From Sulfitobacter sp. HNIBRBA3233 (lineage in GTDB: Bacteria > Pseudomonadota > Alphaproteobacteria > Rhodobacterales > Rhodobacteraceae), in NCBI RefSeq assembly GCF_040149665.1, contig NZ_JBEFLP010000005.1:1-64000 (forward strand): 64,000 nt of DNA, written 5' to 3'. The notes under the pieces are model-generated. The model was not told the DNA's origin, made no database searches, and saw only the letters and a list, made by a program, of their open reading frames with translations. Made by a program: the position numbers and the translations under genes. Of the stretch, positions 1 to 8,365 are shown in pieces; positions within the stretch are counted from its first letter, which is position 1, and every line of letters begins with the position of its first letter.

Positions 1-806
1 TCCACAACCACGTTGCCCTGCAACTGGTAGCCGACCGCGATGGCAAAGGAGGTCATCACCGGCAGCAGCGCGTTCCGCGCCCCGTGGCGGATCACGACCG
101 CGTAGGGCGACAGGCCCTTGACCTTGGCCATGGTGACGAAGTCCTCCTTCATCACGTCGAGCATGTTCGAGCGCATCAGCAAGAGCGGCAGGCCCTGCGA
201 ATAGATGGCCAGCGTCAGCATCGGCAGCGCCAGATGCGACAGGAAATCGGCGGAGGTATAGAGCTGCCAGAAACTCTCGTAATTGGTGCCAGCCGATCGC
301 GTGCCCCCGGCCGGAAACCATCCCAGCGAGAACGAGAAGATCGCGAGCAGCACCATGCCGAGCCAGAATTCAGGCATCGCACGGGTGGCCAGCACAACGG
401 GCAGCGCGGCTGCTTCGGTCCGGGACCCGCGGCGCCACGCCAGCCATGCGCCGGCAAGAATGCCGAAGGCGTAGGCCACGATCAGCGAAGAGAATGTCAG
501 GATCAGCGTATTGGGCAGCAGCATCCAGATCCGGTCTGCCACCGGCGTGCGGTAGCGGAAAGAATACCCAAGCTCGCCCTGAAGCAGATTGCCGAGATAG
601 GTGAAATATTGCTGCCAGAGCGGTTTATCCAGACCGAACTGGCGGATCAGCGCCTCTTGCTGTTCGGCGGTAAAGGTGGGGTCGATATAGGCGGCCAGCG
701 GATTGCCCGGCATCAGCCTGAACATCAGGAACAGGATCGTCACCACGGCCCAGAGGACCAGCATCAGTTGTAGCGTGCGGAAGGCAAAGGGCTTCAGTGT
801 GCTCAT
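1..806 (-). CDS. ABC transporter permease, DppB/OppB type (3' end cut by window)
   Basis: Inner-membrane permease of a peptide/nickel-type ABC importer. Reading from the ATG at 806, the N-terminus has a first membrane helix (about residues 10-30, ending RLMPGNP, typical of DppB), then a periplasmic segment with GLDKPLWQQY and GELGYSF, both characteristic of the family, then several further helices. The EAA-like cytoplasmic loop is visible near the cut (KVKGLSPYAVVIRHGARNA). About 268 codons are present of a usual 310-330, so the C-terminus lies outside the window. It follows the binding-protein gene on the same strand with a gap of about 108 bases, so the two are probably one operon with further components to the left. 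Confidence 0.9.
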   Translation of the reverse strand, partial: MSTLKPFAFRTLQLMLVLWAVVTILFLMFRLMPGNPLAAYIDPTFTAEQQEALIRQFGLDKPLWQQYFTYLGNLLQGELGYSFRYRTPVADRIWMLLPNTLILTFSSLIVAYAFGILAGAWLAWRRGSRTEAAALPVVLATRAMPEFWLGMVLLAIFSFSLGWFPAGGTRSAGTNYESFWQLYTSADFLSHLALPMLTLAIYSQGLPLLLMRSNMLDVMKEDFVTMAKVKGLSPYAVVIRHGARNALLPVMTSFAIAVGYQLQGNVVV

Positions 807-914
807 GACAAGTCCCGTCAGGCCGCGCGAACCGGCGGCAGTGCAAGGTGGATAGGAAAGCGGTGAAGGACTGCGCGGCGAACCCGATGTCCGCCGCGCA
901 GGGTCTGCGGGGGG

Positions 915-2570
915 TTAGTCCGCCAGAGTTTCGGAGACGCCCTCGGGGTAGGTCAGCTTTTCGCCGACGCCACCGTATCCGGCCTCTTCGAGGATGGATT
1001 TCGCCACGTCGGAGCCTGCCTCGAACCCGTCCACGACGGCATCCGCGTGCCAGAACTCAAGCGCGGGGGAGACAACCGAATTCGACGCCACCGCGAATTT
1101 CTTGAACGCGGCGTTCACGATCAGGCGACGGTCCACCGCTGCCGACAGCGCGCGGCGGAAGGCGGGATCGTCGAACGGGGGGCGGCGCATGTTGAACGCC
1201 ACATAGCGGAACCCGATATCCACGGTCGAAACGACGGACAGGTCACCGTCCTCCTCGGCCGCGTCCAGCAGAACCTGCGGGTCACCCTGGAAGTCGGTCA
1301 GGAAGTTGATCTCGCCCGAGCGCAGCATCCCAAGCGCCGCTTCGGCGTTCGGCACAAGACGCAGGATGAAACGCTCTGCCTTGGGTGCGTTGAAGTGATC
1401 GGCATTGGCTTCCAGCACGATCTCCTCGTTCGGCAGCCAGCGCACGAACTTATACGCGCCCGACCCAATGGGCATGTCTTCCTGATAGCTTTCCGCGTTC
1501 TCGTCCTTTGTGCCCAGATCGGCCAGGATCGGCTCCCAGATGTGTTTCGGGATCAGGTTGATCTTGGCAAGGCTCGAGGTGAGGAACGATGCCGATGGCG
1601 TCCCGAGCGTGAAGACAATGGTGTCGTCGCCTTCCGTCTCGATGCCCGTGATGTTCGACCCGAAGGGCGCGTACATCGGTGCTTCGCCACCGGTTGTCGC
1701 CTCGTAGGAGAAGACGACATCCTCGACGGTCACCGGCTCTCCGTCGTGCCACATCATATCGTCCCGCAGGGTCACGGCGATGGTGGTTTCATCGCGCCAT
1801 TCGTGGCTTGCCGCCGCCCATGGCTGGGGCAGACCGTCGGGACCGACGCGGAACAGGCGGTCATAGATCAGTTCGGTCAGCCAGTTGTCGGTGACGCCCG
1901 AAATATAGAGAGGGTTCACCGCGATCACATTGTCCGAGCTGTTGACGATGATGTCCTTCTGGTCCCCGGTGGGTGCCAGCGACAGCCATGTCCAGTAGCT
2001 GCGGATACCGATGCCGGACTGGTCGACGACGGTTTCGGGGTCAAAGACGGTGTTGTCGAAGGCAAAAGCCTGCTGCGGGTGAACCAGCATCATGTTGGGC
2101 TGGTCCGCCGCCAGAATTTCCTGCGCCTTGATCACCAGCGCCTTGCGCGCCTCTGGATCGACGGTGACGCGCTGTTCCTCGACGATCTTGTCGTATTCGG
2201 GGTTGTTGTACCCGATGAAGTTATAGCCGCTTTCGGCGGTCGAGGAGTGGAAGAGGTTGAAGATGATCTCGTCCGGGTCGGAGCGTTCGGGCCGCCCGGT
2301 CATCTGCCATGCGGTCGCGTCCCAGTCGTTGCGGTTGTACCAGACGACATCGGCCATCTGCGACCATGGCATCACGTCCACCTCGACATCGAGGCCAAGC
2401 TTGCGCCATTCCTGCGCGATCAGCTGGATCGCCTGGAATTCCGAAGGCTGCGCGGCCTGCGGGCGCGACAGCAGGTGGATGGTGCGTATCGGATCCTGCG
2501 CGCTGGCCGTCGTCGCCCAAAGCGACGCCCCCAGGGCAACACCGGCTGTTAGAGTGCGTAACATATTCAA
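915..2570 (-). CDS. Periplasmic solute-binding protein, family 5, with permuted lobe order
   Basis: Extracytoplasmic binding protein for the adjacent DppB-type permease; ligand unknown, probably a peptide-like compound. A Sec signal peptide ends near TASAQ (about residue 25). Family-5 hallmarks are all present but in unusual order. Residues about 27-200 (AIQLIAQEWRKLGLDVEV, NNPEYDKIVEEQ, AQEILAADQPNMML) match what is normally the C-terminal lobe. Residues about 203-551 (VNPLYISG, LTELIYDRLF, WHDGEPVTVEDVVFSYE at 274-290, PIGSGAYKFVRW, ending KSILEEAGYGG) match the normal N-terminal and middle parts. Length, 551 residues, is normal. Start: TTG at 2570 lies 7 bases after AGGAG, while the ATG at 2564 is the alternative. 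Transcribed divergently from the IclR gene. Confidence 0.9.
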   Translation of the reverse strand: MNMLRTLTAGVALGASLWATTASAQDPIRTIHLLSRPQAAQPSEFQAIQLIAQEWRKLGLDVEVDVMPWSQMADVVWYNRNDWDATAWQMTGRPERSDPDEIIFNLFHSSTAESGYNFIGYNNPEYDKIVEEQRVTVDPEARKALVIKAQEILAADQPNMMLVHPQQAFAFDNTVFDPETVVDQSGIGIRSYWTWLSLAPTGDQKDIIVNSSDNVIAVNPLYISGVTDNWLTELIYDRLFRVGPDGLPQPWAAASHEWRDETTIAVTLRDDMMWHDGEPVTVEDVVFSYEATTGGEAPMYAPFGSNITGIETEGDDTIVFTLGTPSASFLTSSLAKINLIPKHIWEPILADLGTKDENAESYQEDMPIGSGAYKFVRWLPNEEIVLEANADHFNAPKAERFILRLVPNAEAALGMLRSGEINFLTDFQGDPQVLLDAAEEDGDLSVVSTVDIGFRYVAFNMRRPPFDDPAFRRALSAAVDRRLIVNAAFKKFAVASNSVVSPALEFWHADAVVDGFEAGSDVAKSILEEAGYGGVGEKLTYPEGVSETLAD

Positions 2571-2725
2571 GGGTACTCTCCTGTTGCATGGATCCGGTAC
2601 GGCAGTGTCCGGATCGTTTGGTTGTCGCGCGAACCGGCTGATGATCCGCGATGAGGGGCGTTACCCCCTTCGCGGCGCCGGAGTGAAAGACTCTTGCGTC
2701 TTTCTTGTCCGACTCCGCGTCTTTT

Positions 2726-2772
2726 TGTTTTACTCACTAAAACACTTTTGATATACTTCGTTCAGTAAAACA
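2726..2772. promoter_or_regulatory. Putative IclR operator in the divergent intergenic region
   Basis: The 251-base gap between the binding-protein gene and the IclR gene contains TGTTTTACTCA (2726-2736) followed after one base by the inverted half TAAAACA (2738-2744), and another half-site TCAGTAAAACA (2762-2772). The same TGTTTTA element recurs as a perfect inverted repeat before the M28 gene at 3690-3730. IclR-family proteins usually bind such inverted repeats upstream of themselves and their targets. The assignment to this IclR protein is inference from position. Confidence 0.5.
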
Positions 2773-2821
2773 GATTTGATTTTTAAATCAAGCGGCATCC
2801 CAAAAAGAAAGCGATCCCCCT

Positions 2822-3598
2822 ATGCAGAAAGAGCTGCCCGAGCGTAAGTCATACCGGATCGACGCCGTTGCCCGCGCGCTGCGCGTTTTGGAGGCACTTG
2901 GCGACACGCCCGGCATCGGTGCGACAGCCCTTGCCGAAAAGCTGGGCCTGACCAAATCCATCGTGTTCCGCCTGCTCCAGACACTGGAAGAAGACGGCTA
3001 TGTTCAGCGCGACGAGGAGCGCGCGATCTATGCGCTGGGGTACCGGATCGCGCTCCTGGGTGAGCGTGTGGGCCGCGAGGGAGCGCTCTTGCAGGTTGCG
3101 AGGCCGGTCATGGACAGCCTGCGCGACGACACCGGCGAGAATGTCAATCTGGTGATCCGCGAGGGCACCGCGACCGTTGTCATCGCGACCCGCGAGGGGC
3201 TGCACAGCATCCGTCTTTTTGCGCAAACAGGGCGTCGCGGCCCTCTGCACGCTGGCGGTGCGTCCATGGTGCTGCTGGCCTACGCAGAGCCCAGCATCCG
3301 CGACCGCGTGCTGGAAGGACCGCTCGAACGCTTCTCTCCGCACACCATCACGGATCCCGAAAGGCTGCGCGAGGCGCTGCTGCTGATCCGGTCGAACCGC
3401 TACAACGTGGCGATCAACGATCTCGACGATGGCGCGTTCTCCATCGCGGCGCCGATCCGCAACAACGCGGGCGAGATCATCGCCGGCCTGTCCGTGGCGG
3501 GCGCCACCGTGCGCCTCGATGAGGTGCGCCGCGCCAGCTATATCGAGAAGGTGATCGCGGCCACGGATGAAATCTCCCGCAGGTTGACGATGAGCTGA
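2822..3598 (+). CDS. IclR-family transcriptional regulator
   Basis: DNA-binding regulator, 258 residues, normal length. The N-terminal winged helix (residues about 12-75) reads RALRVLEALGDTPGIGATALAEKLGLTKSIVFRLLQTLEEDGYV, a clear IclR helix-turn-helix. The C-terminal effector domain (about 80-255) contains the usual ALGYRIALLGE, PLHAGGASMVLLAY and SIAAPIRNNAGEIIAGLSV segments. It lies divergent from the binding-protein/permease operon and 145 bases upstream of the M28 gene. TGTTTTA-type repeats occur on both flanks, so it most likely controls the importer and the hydrolase. The effector is unknown. Confidence 0.92.
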   Translation: MQKELPERKSYRIDAVARALRVLEALGDTPGIGATALAEKLGLTKSIVFRLLQTLEEDGYVQRDEERAIYALGYRIALLGERVGREGALLQVARPVMDSLRDDTGENVNLVIREGTATVVIATREGLHSIRLFAQTGRRGPLHAGGASMVLLAYAEPSIRDRVLEGPLERFSPHTITDPERLREALLLIRSNRYNVAINDLDDGAFSIAAPIRNNAGEIIAGLSVAGATVRLDEVRRASYIEKVIAATDEISRRLTMS

Positions 3599-3689
3599 GC
3601 GGCTCTGCTCAAATTTGCGGCACGGGTTTAGAAAAGGCAGTCGCCGACCGGCAAAGCTGTGGCTTGCGGCGAATCGAGGCTTGCTGCTA

Positions 3690-3730
3690 ATGTTTTATTC
3701 ATCGCATCTACGTTTCATTGAATAAAACAT
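3690..3730. promoter_or_regulatory. 12-bp perfect inverted repeat, putative IclR operator
   Basis: ATGTTTTATTCA (3690-3701) and TGAATAAAACAT (3719-3730) are exact reverse complements separated by 17 bases. They sit directly before the AGGAG ribosome-binding site (3733-3737) of the M28 gene. The half-site matches those in the iclR/importer gap (2726-2772). A protein bound here would overlap the transcription start or leader, which would suit repression. Confidence 0.6.
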
Positions 3731-3743
3731 ACAGGAGCCCTCC

Positions 3744-5471
3744 ATGACGCCCTCAGAAACCGCCCTTCTCGATCAGGTCACGATCGACGCGCCCTGGGCG
3801 CTCGTCGAAAGCTTCGCCACGTTCAAGCGGGAACACCCCGACGATGTGAACCGCGGCATGGACGAGGTCGTGGGCCATCTGCGTGATTGGGGTATCGAGG
3901 TGAAGGTGCACGAGCCCGAGCTCTTTCTCAGCCTGCCGGGGCAGGCGCGGGTCGAGGCCAACGGCACAACCTTCCGCGCCAAACCCCCCGCCTTCAGCGC
4001 CGATGCGCGCGACGGGTTCGAGGGGCCGCTCGTCTATATCAAGGGCACCACGAACATGGACGAGGAAGACGCCTTCGAAAGCCAGCTGGAAGCGAGCCCC
4101 GAGATGGACGCGCGGGTGCGCGGCAAGATCGTCCTGACCGAAGGTTTCGCAAGCCCCGCCATCATCTCGCTGATGGAGACATGCGGCGCGATCGGGGTCA
4201 TCGCGATCAACCCCGGTGTCGATATCCACTGGGGGATCTGCACGACCATCTGGGGCATTCCCGGCACCTCCGATCTGGACCGCAAGCCCGGTATCCCGGC
4301 GGCGGCGGTGAACATGGAAAGCGGCAAGGCACTGATCGAGATCGCGCAGGCGGGTGGCAGCGCGACCATCTTTACCGAGATGGAGGAAGGCTGGTTCAAA
4401 TCGAAACTGCCCGAAATCACCATCACCGGCACCGAGGAGCCCGACAAATACGTGCTGCTGCACGGGCACCTCGACAGCTGGGATGTGGGCGTCGGCGACA
4501 ATGCCACCGGCGATGCATCGATGCTGGAAATCGCGCGTGTCCTCTGGGCGAACCGCGACCAGCTCAAGCGGACGGTCAAGATCTGCTGGTGGCCGGGCCA
4601 CTCCACCGGCCGCTACGCGGGATCGACGTGGTATTCCGACACGATGGCGCTGGATCTGGACGCGAATTGCGTCGCGCAGGTCAACTGCGACAGCCCCGGC
4701 TGCCGTTGGGCCACGGAATTCCTGAATGTCTCGGTGATGTCTGAGGCGCATGATTTTCTCGCGCAGGTGATCCGCGATGTGGCGGGCAAGGAGCTGCATT
4801 CCGAGCGGCCGCACCGCGCCGGGGACTATTCGTTCAACGATATCGGCCTGTCGAGCTACCTGATGCTGTCCTCGGCGATGACGGATGCCCACCGCGAGGA
4901 ACTGGGATATTACGCGGTCGGGGGCTGCGGGATGAACATCGCGTGGCACACCGAGAACGACACGCTCGAAATCGCGGACAAGGATATCCTGCTGCGCGAT
5001 ATCAAGGTCTATCTGCTGGCGGTGTACCGTAATGCCAATGCCACGATCCTGCCGTTCGACTGGCGCGCCACCGCACGGGAATTCAAGGAGACGATCGCCG
5101 ACTACCAGAGGCAGGCGGGCGACCGGTTCGATCTGTCCGACGCCAAGGCCGCGGCCGAAGCGCTGGCCGACGACCTCGACGGGTTCTACGCGCGGGTGGA
5201 CAGCGGCAGTGTGCCGGCGGATGCGGCCAACACCGTGATCCAGGAGCTTGCCCGGATACTGGTGCCGCTGAACTTCAACCGGTCGGACAGGTTCCGCCAC
5301 GATCCGGCCCTGACGATCCCGCCCCTGCCCGCGTTGGAAGAGGCCACGAAAATCGCCGGTCGTCCCGACGACACGGTCGGGTTCGCGCGCACCGAACTGG
5401 TGCGCGGCCAGAACCACGTGATCGCCGGAATGCGCAGCGCCCGGCAGCTGATCGCGCGCATGGCGGGCTGA
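3744..5471 (+). CDS. M28-family peptidase-like protein without the usual catalytic glutamate
   Basis: Predicted metallohydrolase of the aminopeptidase/glutamate carboxypeptidase type, 575 residues, no signal peptide, so cytoplasmic. A PA-like insert spans about residues 90-215. Metal-ligand positions are visible as HGHLDSWD (His242, Asp244), GDNATG (Asp252), NCDSPG (Asp316) and WHTEND (His402). The position that normally carries the catalytic and zinc-binding Glu-Glu pair reads PGHSTGRYAGS (about 284-294), so both glutamates are absent. A variant subfamily with altered chemistry is possible, as is a non-hydrolytic role. AGGAG lies 6 bases before the ATG. Likely co-regulated with the importer through the operator at 3690-3730. 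Confidence 0.82.
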   Translation: MTPSETALLDQVTIDAPWALVESFATFKREHPDDVNRGMDEVVGHLRDWGIEVKVHEPELFLSLPGQARVEANGTTFRAKPPAFSADARDGFEGPLVYIKGTTNMDEEDAFESQLEASPEMDARVRGKIVLTEGFASPAIISLMETCGAIGVIAINPGVDIHWGICTTIWGIPGTSDLDRKPGIPAAAVNMESGKALIEIAQAGGSATIFTEMEEGWFKSKLPEITITGTEEPDKYVLLHGHLDSWDVGVGDNATGDASMLEIARVLWANRDQLKRTVKICWWPGHSTGRYAGSTWYSDTMALDLDANCVAQVNCDSPGCRWATEFLNVSVMSEAHDFLAQVIRDVAGKELHSERPHRAGDYSFNDIGLSSYLMLSSAMTDAHREELGYYAVGGCGMNIAWHTENDTLEIADKDILLRDIKVYLLAVYRNANATILPFDWRATAREFKETIADYQRQAGDRFDLSDAKAAAEALADDLDGFYARVDSGSVPADAANTVIQELARILVPLNFNRSDRFRHDPALTIPPLPALEEATKIAGRPDDTVGFARTELVRGQNHVIAGMRSARQLIARMAG

Positions 5472-5621
5472 TCCAGATCCGCGCAGCGGGGGGAAATGCC
5501 ACAGTCGGCACCCCCCGTTGCCATCTATATTGTCAGGCGCGAAGGTTTCGCGGATAGTCTTTGCAAGCGGCTCACAAGCAGGTCGCCACCATTCAAAGAA
5601 TGATCCAGCGCAGAGCAGCCC

Positions 5622-6440
5622 ATGACAAGAACACTTGCGACACAGAACACGACGACCGTCACGATGAACGACAGCCATTTCCTCGTCGAGGCGGGGAAAG
5701 TGCCCCAGCACGACAGGTTCTGGTCCAAGGTAAACCGCGGCGTGTGGGAGCCTGAGACCTTCCGGGTCATCGACGCGCAGACGGATCTCGATACGCTGGT
5801 TGTCGACTGTGGCGGATGGATCGGGCCGACGATCCTTTATACCGCGCAGCGGGCGGGGCTTTGCGTGGGGTTCGAACCCGACCCTGTCGCCTACGAGACG
5901 CTGACCGCCAACCTTGCCCTCAACGCGGATGCGCCATGGGCAAAGAACGTGGTCCTCTACAATCAGGCGATCCACTCGACGGGCCGCCAGATCACGATCG
6001 CCGCGGGCAACAACGTGGGCGGGGATTCCATGACCAGCGTGCTGAACGCCGCGACGGATGCCTCCTGGAAGGTGAAGACCAGGCGTTTGCAGGATGTGAT
6101 CAAGAAACACCGCAAGAAATTCGCCAAGGTCTTCGTCAAGATCGACGTGGAGGGCGGAGAGTACGATATCCTGCCCAGCATTGCGGATACGATGGCGGAT
6201 CCGGATGTTTCGTTCCTGATCTCGTTCCACCACCGCCGCCTGAAACTGGCGATGGCGCAGGAACACGACAATCAGCCCAGCGGGGAGGAAGCGTTTCTCA
6301 CCACGCTGAAATCGGTTGCCGAAGCACTGCCATGGGGCCGCGATATCAAGACGCTGGAAGGCAACCCGCTGATCCGTGAACGGGTGTTCGCGGCCGCCGG
6401 TAAAGGCCGCGCCTTCGGGTCCGACATCGTGATCCGCTAG
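5622..6440 (+). CDS. FkbM-family methyltransferase
   Basis: SAM-dependent methyltransferase of the FkbM type, up to 272 residues. LVVDCGGWIGPTILYTA (about 63-79) is the glycine-rich SAM-binding motif I, GFEPDP (about 88) is the acidic end of strand 2, and FVKIDVEGGEYDIL (about 171-184) is the FkbM signature. Family members O-methylate sugars and natural products, and no substrate can be read from context. A second in-frame ATG at 5664 (MNDSHF) could be the true start, since the first 14 residues look unstructured. Stands alone between the M28 and GntR genes. Confidence 0.82.
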   Translation: MTRTLATQNTTTVTMNDSHFLVEAGKVPQHDRFWSKVNRGVWEPETFRVIDAQTDLDTLVVDCGGWIGPTILYTAQRAGLCVGFEPDPVAYETLTANLALNADAPWAKNVVLYNQAIHSTGRQITIAAGNNVGGDSMTSVLNAATDASWKVKTRRLQDVIKKHRKKFAKVFVKIDVEGGEYDILPSIADTMADPDVSFLISFHHRRLKLAMAQEHDNQPSGEEAFLTTLKSVAEALPWGRDIKTLEGNPLIRERVFAAAGKGRAFGSDIVIR

Positions 6441-6536
6441 GCGTGCCATCGGCGCGCGCGGCCCTGCGATGGGCCATGGTCAAACCGCGCAAAGCTTGCG
6501 ATGATGACGGGTGCTGAGATCGATCCAAGGCCTGCC

Positions 6537-7190
6537 ATGACCGACACCCCGTCCCTGCCCTACCACGAGATCACCTATCGCGCGGCGCGCGATCTGGTGC
6601 TGTTCGGCGAACTCGCCCCCGGCGAGGCGGTGACCATTCAGGGGATCGCGGGCAAGCTCGATGCCGGTATCACCCCCGCCCGCGAGGCGATCCGGCGTCT
6701 GACCGCCGAGGGCGCGCTGAGCGCCAGCGACAACCGCCGCGTGATGGTGCCCCATCTGACGATGAACGAGCTGCAGGAGCTGACCTACGCGCGCACGGGG
6801 ATCGAACCGCAGCTGGCCCGGCTGGCCGCGGTCGCGATGGAGCCCGAGGAGATCGACGCGCTGGCCCAGATCGACAGCCGCGTGACCGAGGCGCTGGCCG
6901 AGGGCGACATACAGTCCTACCTGCGGCAGAATCATGCCTTCCACTTCACTCTCTACGCCCATGCGGAGGCAGAGATCCTGATGGCGACGGCGCGGGCGCT
7001 GTGGTTGCGGGTGGGCCCGTCATTGCGCGCGGTCTGTGCCCGCGAGGGAACAGAGGTGACGCCGGACCTGCATCAGGTCGCGCTTGCCGCCCTGCGCGAC
7101 GGGGATGCCGAAGCCGTGGGCGAGGCGATGCATCAGGATATCCTTCAGGGCCACGCGCATATCGCGAAAGCACTGGCCGAGGACGACTGA
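6537..7190 (+). CDS. GntR-family transcriptional regulator (FadR/FCD subfamily)
   Basis: DNA-binding repressor or activator, 217 residues from the ATG at 6537, preceded by AAGG at 8 bases. An upstream in-frame ATG at 6501 lacks a ribosome-binding site. The winged helix (about residues 5-70) includes GELAPGEAVTIQGIAGKL and ITPAREAIRRLTAEGAL, the GntR recognition helix. The C-terminal all-helical FCD domain (about 80-205) has NHAFHFTLYAHA and HQDILQGHAHI, which supply the metal/ligand-binding histidines. Convergent with the fructose bisphosphatase gene. Targets are not evident. Confidence 0.88.
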   Translation: MTDTPSLPYHEITYRAARDLVLFGELAPGEAVTIQGIAGKLDAGITPAREAIRRLTAEGALSASDNRRVMVPHLTMNELQELTYARTGIEPQLARLAAVAMEPEEIDALAQIDSRVTEALAEGDIQSYLRQNHAFHFTLYAHAEAEILMATARALWLRVGPSLRAVCAREGTEVTPDLHQVALAALRDGDAEAVGEAMHQDILQGHAHIAKALAEDD

Positions 7191-7270
7191 ACCGGGGCTC
7201 CTCCGGCGCTCGGTGCGCCGTCCTCGCTCCCTGCACGCAGGGGCGCGGGGCCAAGCGCCAAGGCCGTGGA

Positions 7271-8248
7271 TCAGCTGCTGTGGTACTCCTCGATCACCGC
7301 CACTTCGGCCTTGGAGCCGAGGATCACGGGCACCCGCTGGTGGTGCCCTTCGGGCGATACTTCGAGGATACGGCCGCGGCCCGTCGAGGCCGCACCGCCC
7401 GCCGCCTCGACCAGCAGGCCCATCGGGTTGGCCTCGTACATCAGGCGCAGCTTGCCGCCCTGCGCCGCGTTGCCCGCATCGCGCGGATAGAGAAAGACGC
7501 CACCGCGCGTCAGGATGCGGTGAACGTCGGCCACCATCGACGCGCACCAGCGCATGTTGAAGGTCTTGTCGCGCGGCCCGTTGGCCCCGCGCAGGCAGTC
7601 GTCGATATAGGTCCGTACGGGCGGTTCCCATTTGTCGTAGCGCGAGGCGTTGATCGCGAATTCCTGCGTCTCTTCGGGGATGCGCATATCGGGGGCGGTC
7701 AGCAGGAACGCCCCGCTGCCAGGATGGTGGGTGAACCCCTGCACCCCCTGCCCCACAGTCAGCACCAGACCGGTGGACGGCCCGTAAATCGCGTAACCCG
7801 CCGCGATCTGCCGTGTGCCCGCGATCCGCACCGCCGCATCGTCGCGCGCGATGGCCTCGTCTAGCCGCACGATCGAGAAGATCGTGCCGACCGAAAGATT
7901 GACGTCGAGGTTGGACGACCCGTCAAGGGGATCGTAGTACACGATGAAATCACCCGCCTGCGGCTTGTCCTTCAGCCAGTTGACGGTGTCGACCTCTTCG
8001 GACACCAGCGCCGCCACGCCCGAGGACACGATCCCGGCGAAAATCTCGTCCGAGATCACGTCGAGCTCTTTCTGCGTCTCGCCCTGCACGTTTTCGGTGC
8101 CCGCCGCGCCAAGGGTGCCGGCGAAGGCACCGTGACGCACGCGGTCGGCGATGCGCGCGCAGGCCACCGCGATATCCTCGATCAGCCGCGTAAGGTCCGC
8201 GTCGGTGCCTTGTGCATCAAGCTCTTGGCGCAGGGTTTTCTGGTGCAT
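7271..8248 (-). CDS. fbp: Fructose-1,6-bisphosphatase, class I
   Basis: Hydrolyses fructose 1,6-bisphosphate to fructose 6-phosphate in gluconeogenesis or the Calvin cycle; cytoplasmic. The metal-binding motif YYDPLDGSSNLDVN (about residues 103-116) and the upstream acidic SEEVD (about 83-87) are intact. GGVFLYPRD and KLRLMYEANPM (about 260-285) form the substrate-binding part. 325 residues is the usual length. GAGG lies about 8 bases before the ATG. No other Calvin-cycle gene is nearby, so it may be a second copy of a chromosomal gene. Confidence 0.95.
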   Translation of the reverse strand: MHQKTLRQELDAQGTDADLTRLIEDIAVACARIADRVRHGAFAGTLGAAGTENVQGETQKELDVISDEIFAGIVSSGVAALVSEEVDTVNWLKDKPQAGDFIVYYDPLDGSSNLDVNLSVGTIFSIVRLDEAIARDDAAVRIAGTRQIAAGYAIYGPSTGLVLTVGQGVQGFTHHPGSGAFLLTAPDMRIPEETQEFAINASRYDKWEPPVRTYIDDCLRGANGPRDKTFNMRWCASMVADVHRILTRGGVFLYPRDAGNAAQGGKLRLMYEANPMGLLVEAAGGAASTGRGRILEVSPEGHHQRVPVILGSKAEVAVIEEYHSS

Positions 8249-8365
8249 CGGGTGTCCTCGGCTGGGTATTGTCTGTTGTGCGGACTTTGGCCAATCGCGC
8301 CGGTCGGGGCAAGGGGCGTCACGGCGCGGGCGGGCCTCCTGAGCCCCCCTGCCCGCCGCCGCGCG

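Noticed and set aside
1047..2552. 501-codon plus-strand frame opposite the binding-protein gene
   Set aside because: Antisense shadow; the minus-strand frame has a signal peptide and family-5 motifs.
3753..6449. 898-codon open frame on the minus strand opposite the M28 and FkbM genes
   Set aside because: High-GC antisense shadow with Arg/Asp/Gly/His-rich low-complexity translation; both plus-strand genes have clear motifs and ribosome-binding sites.
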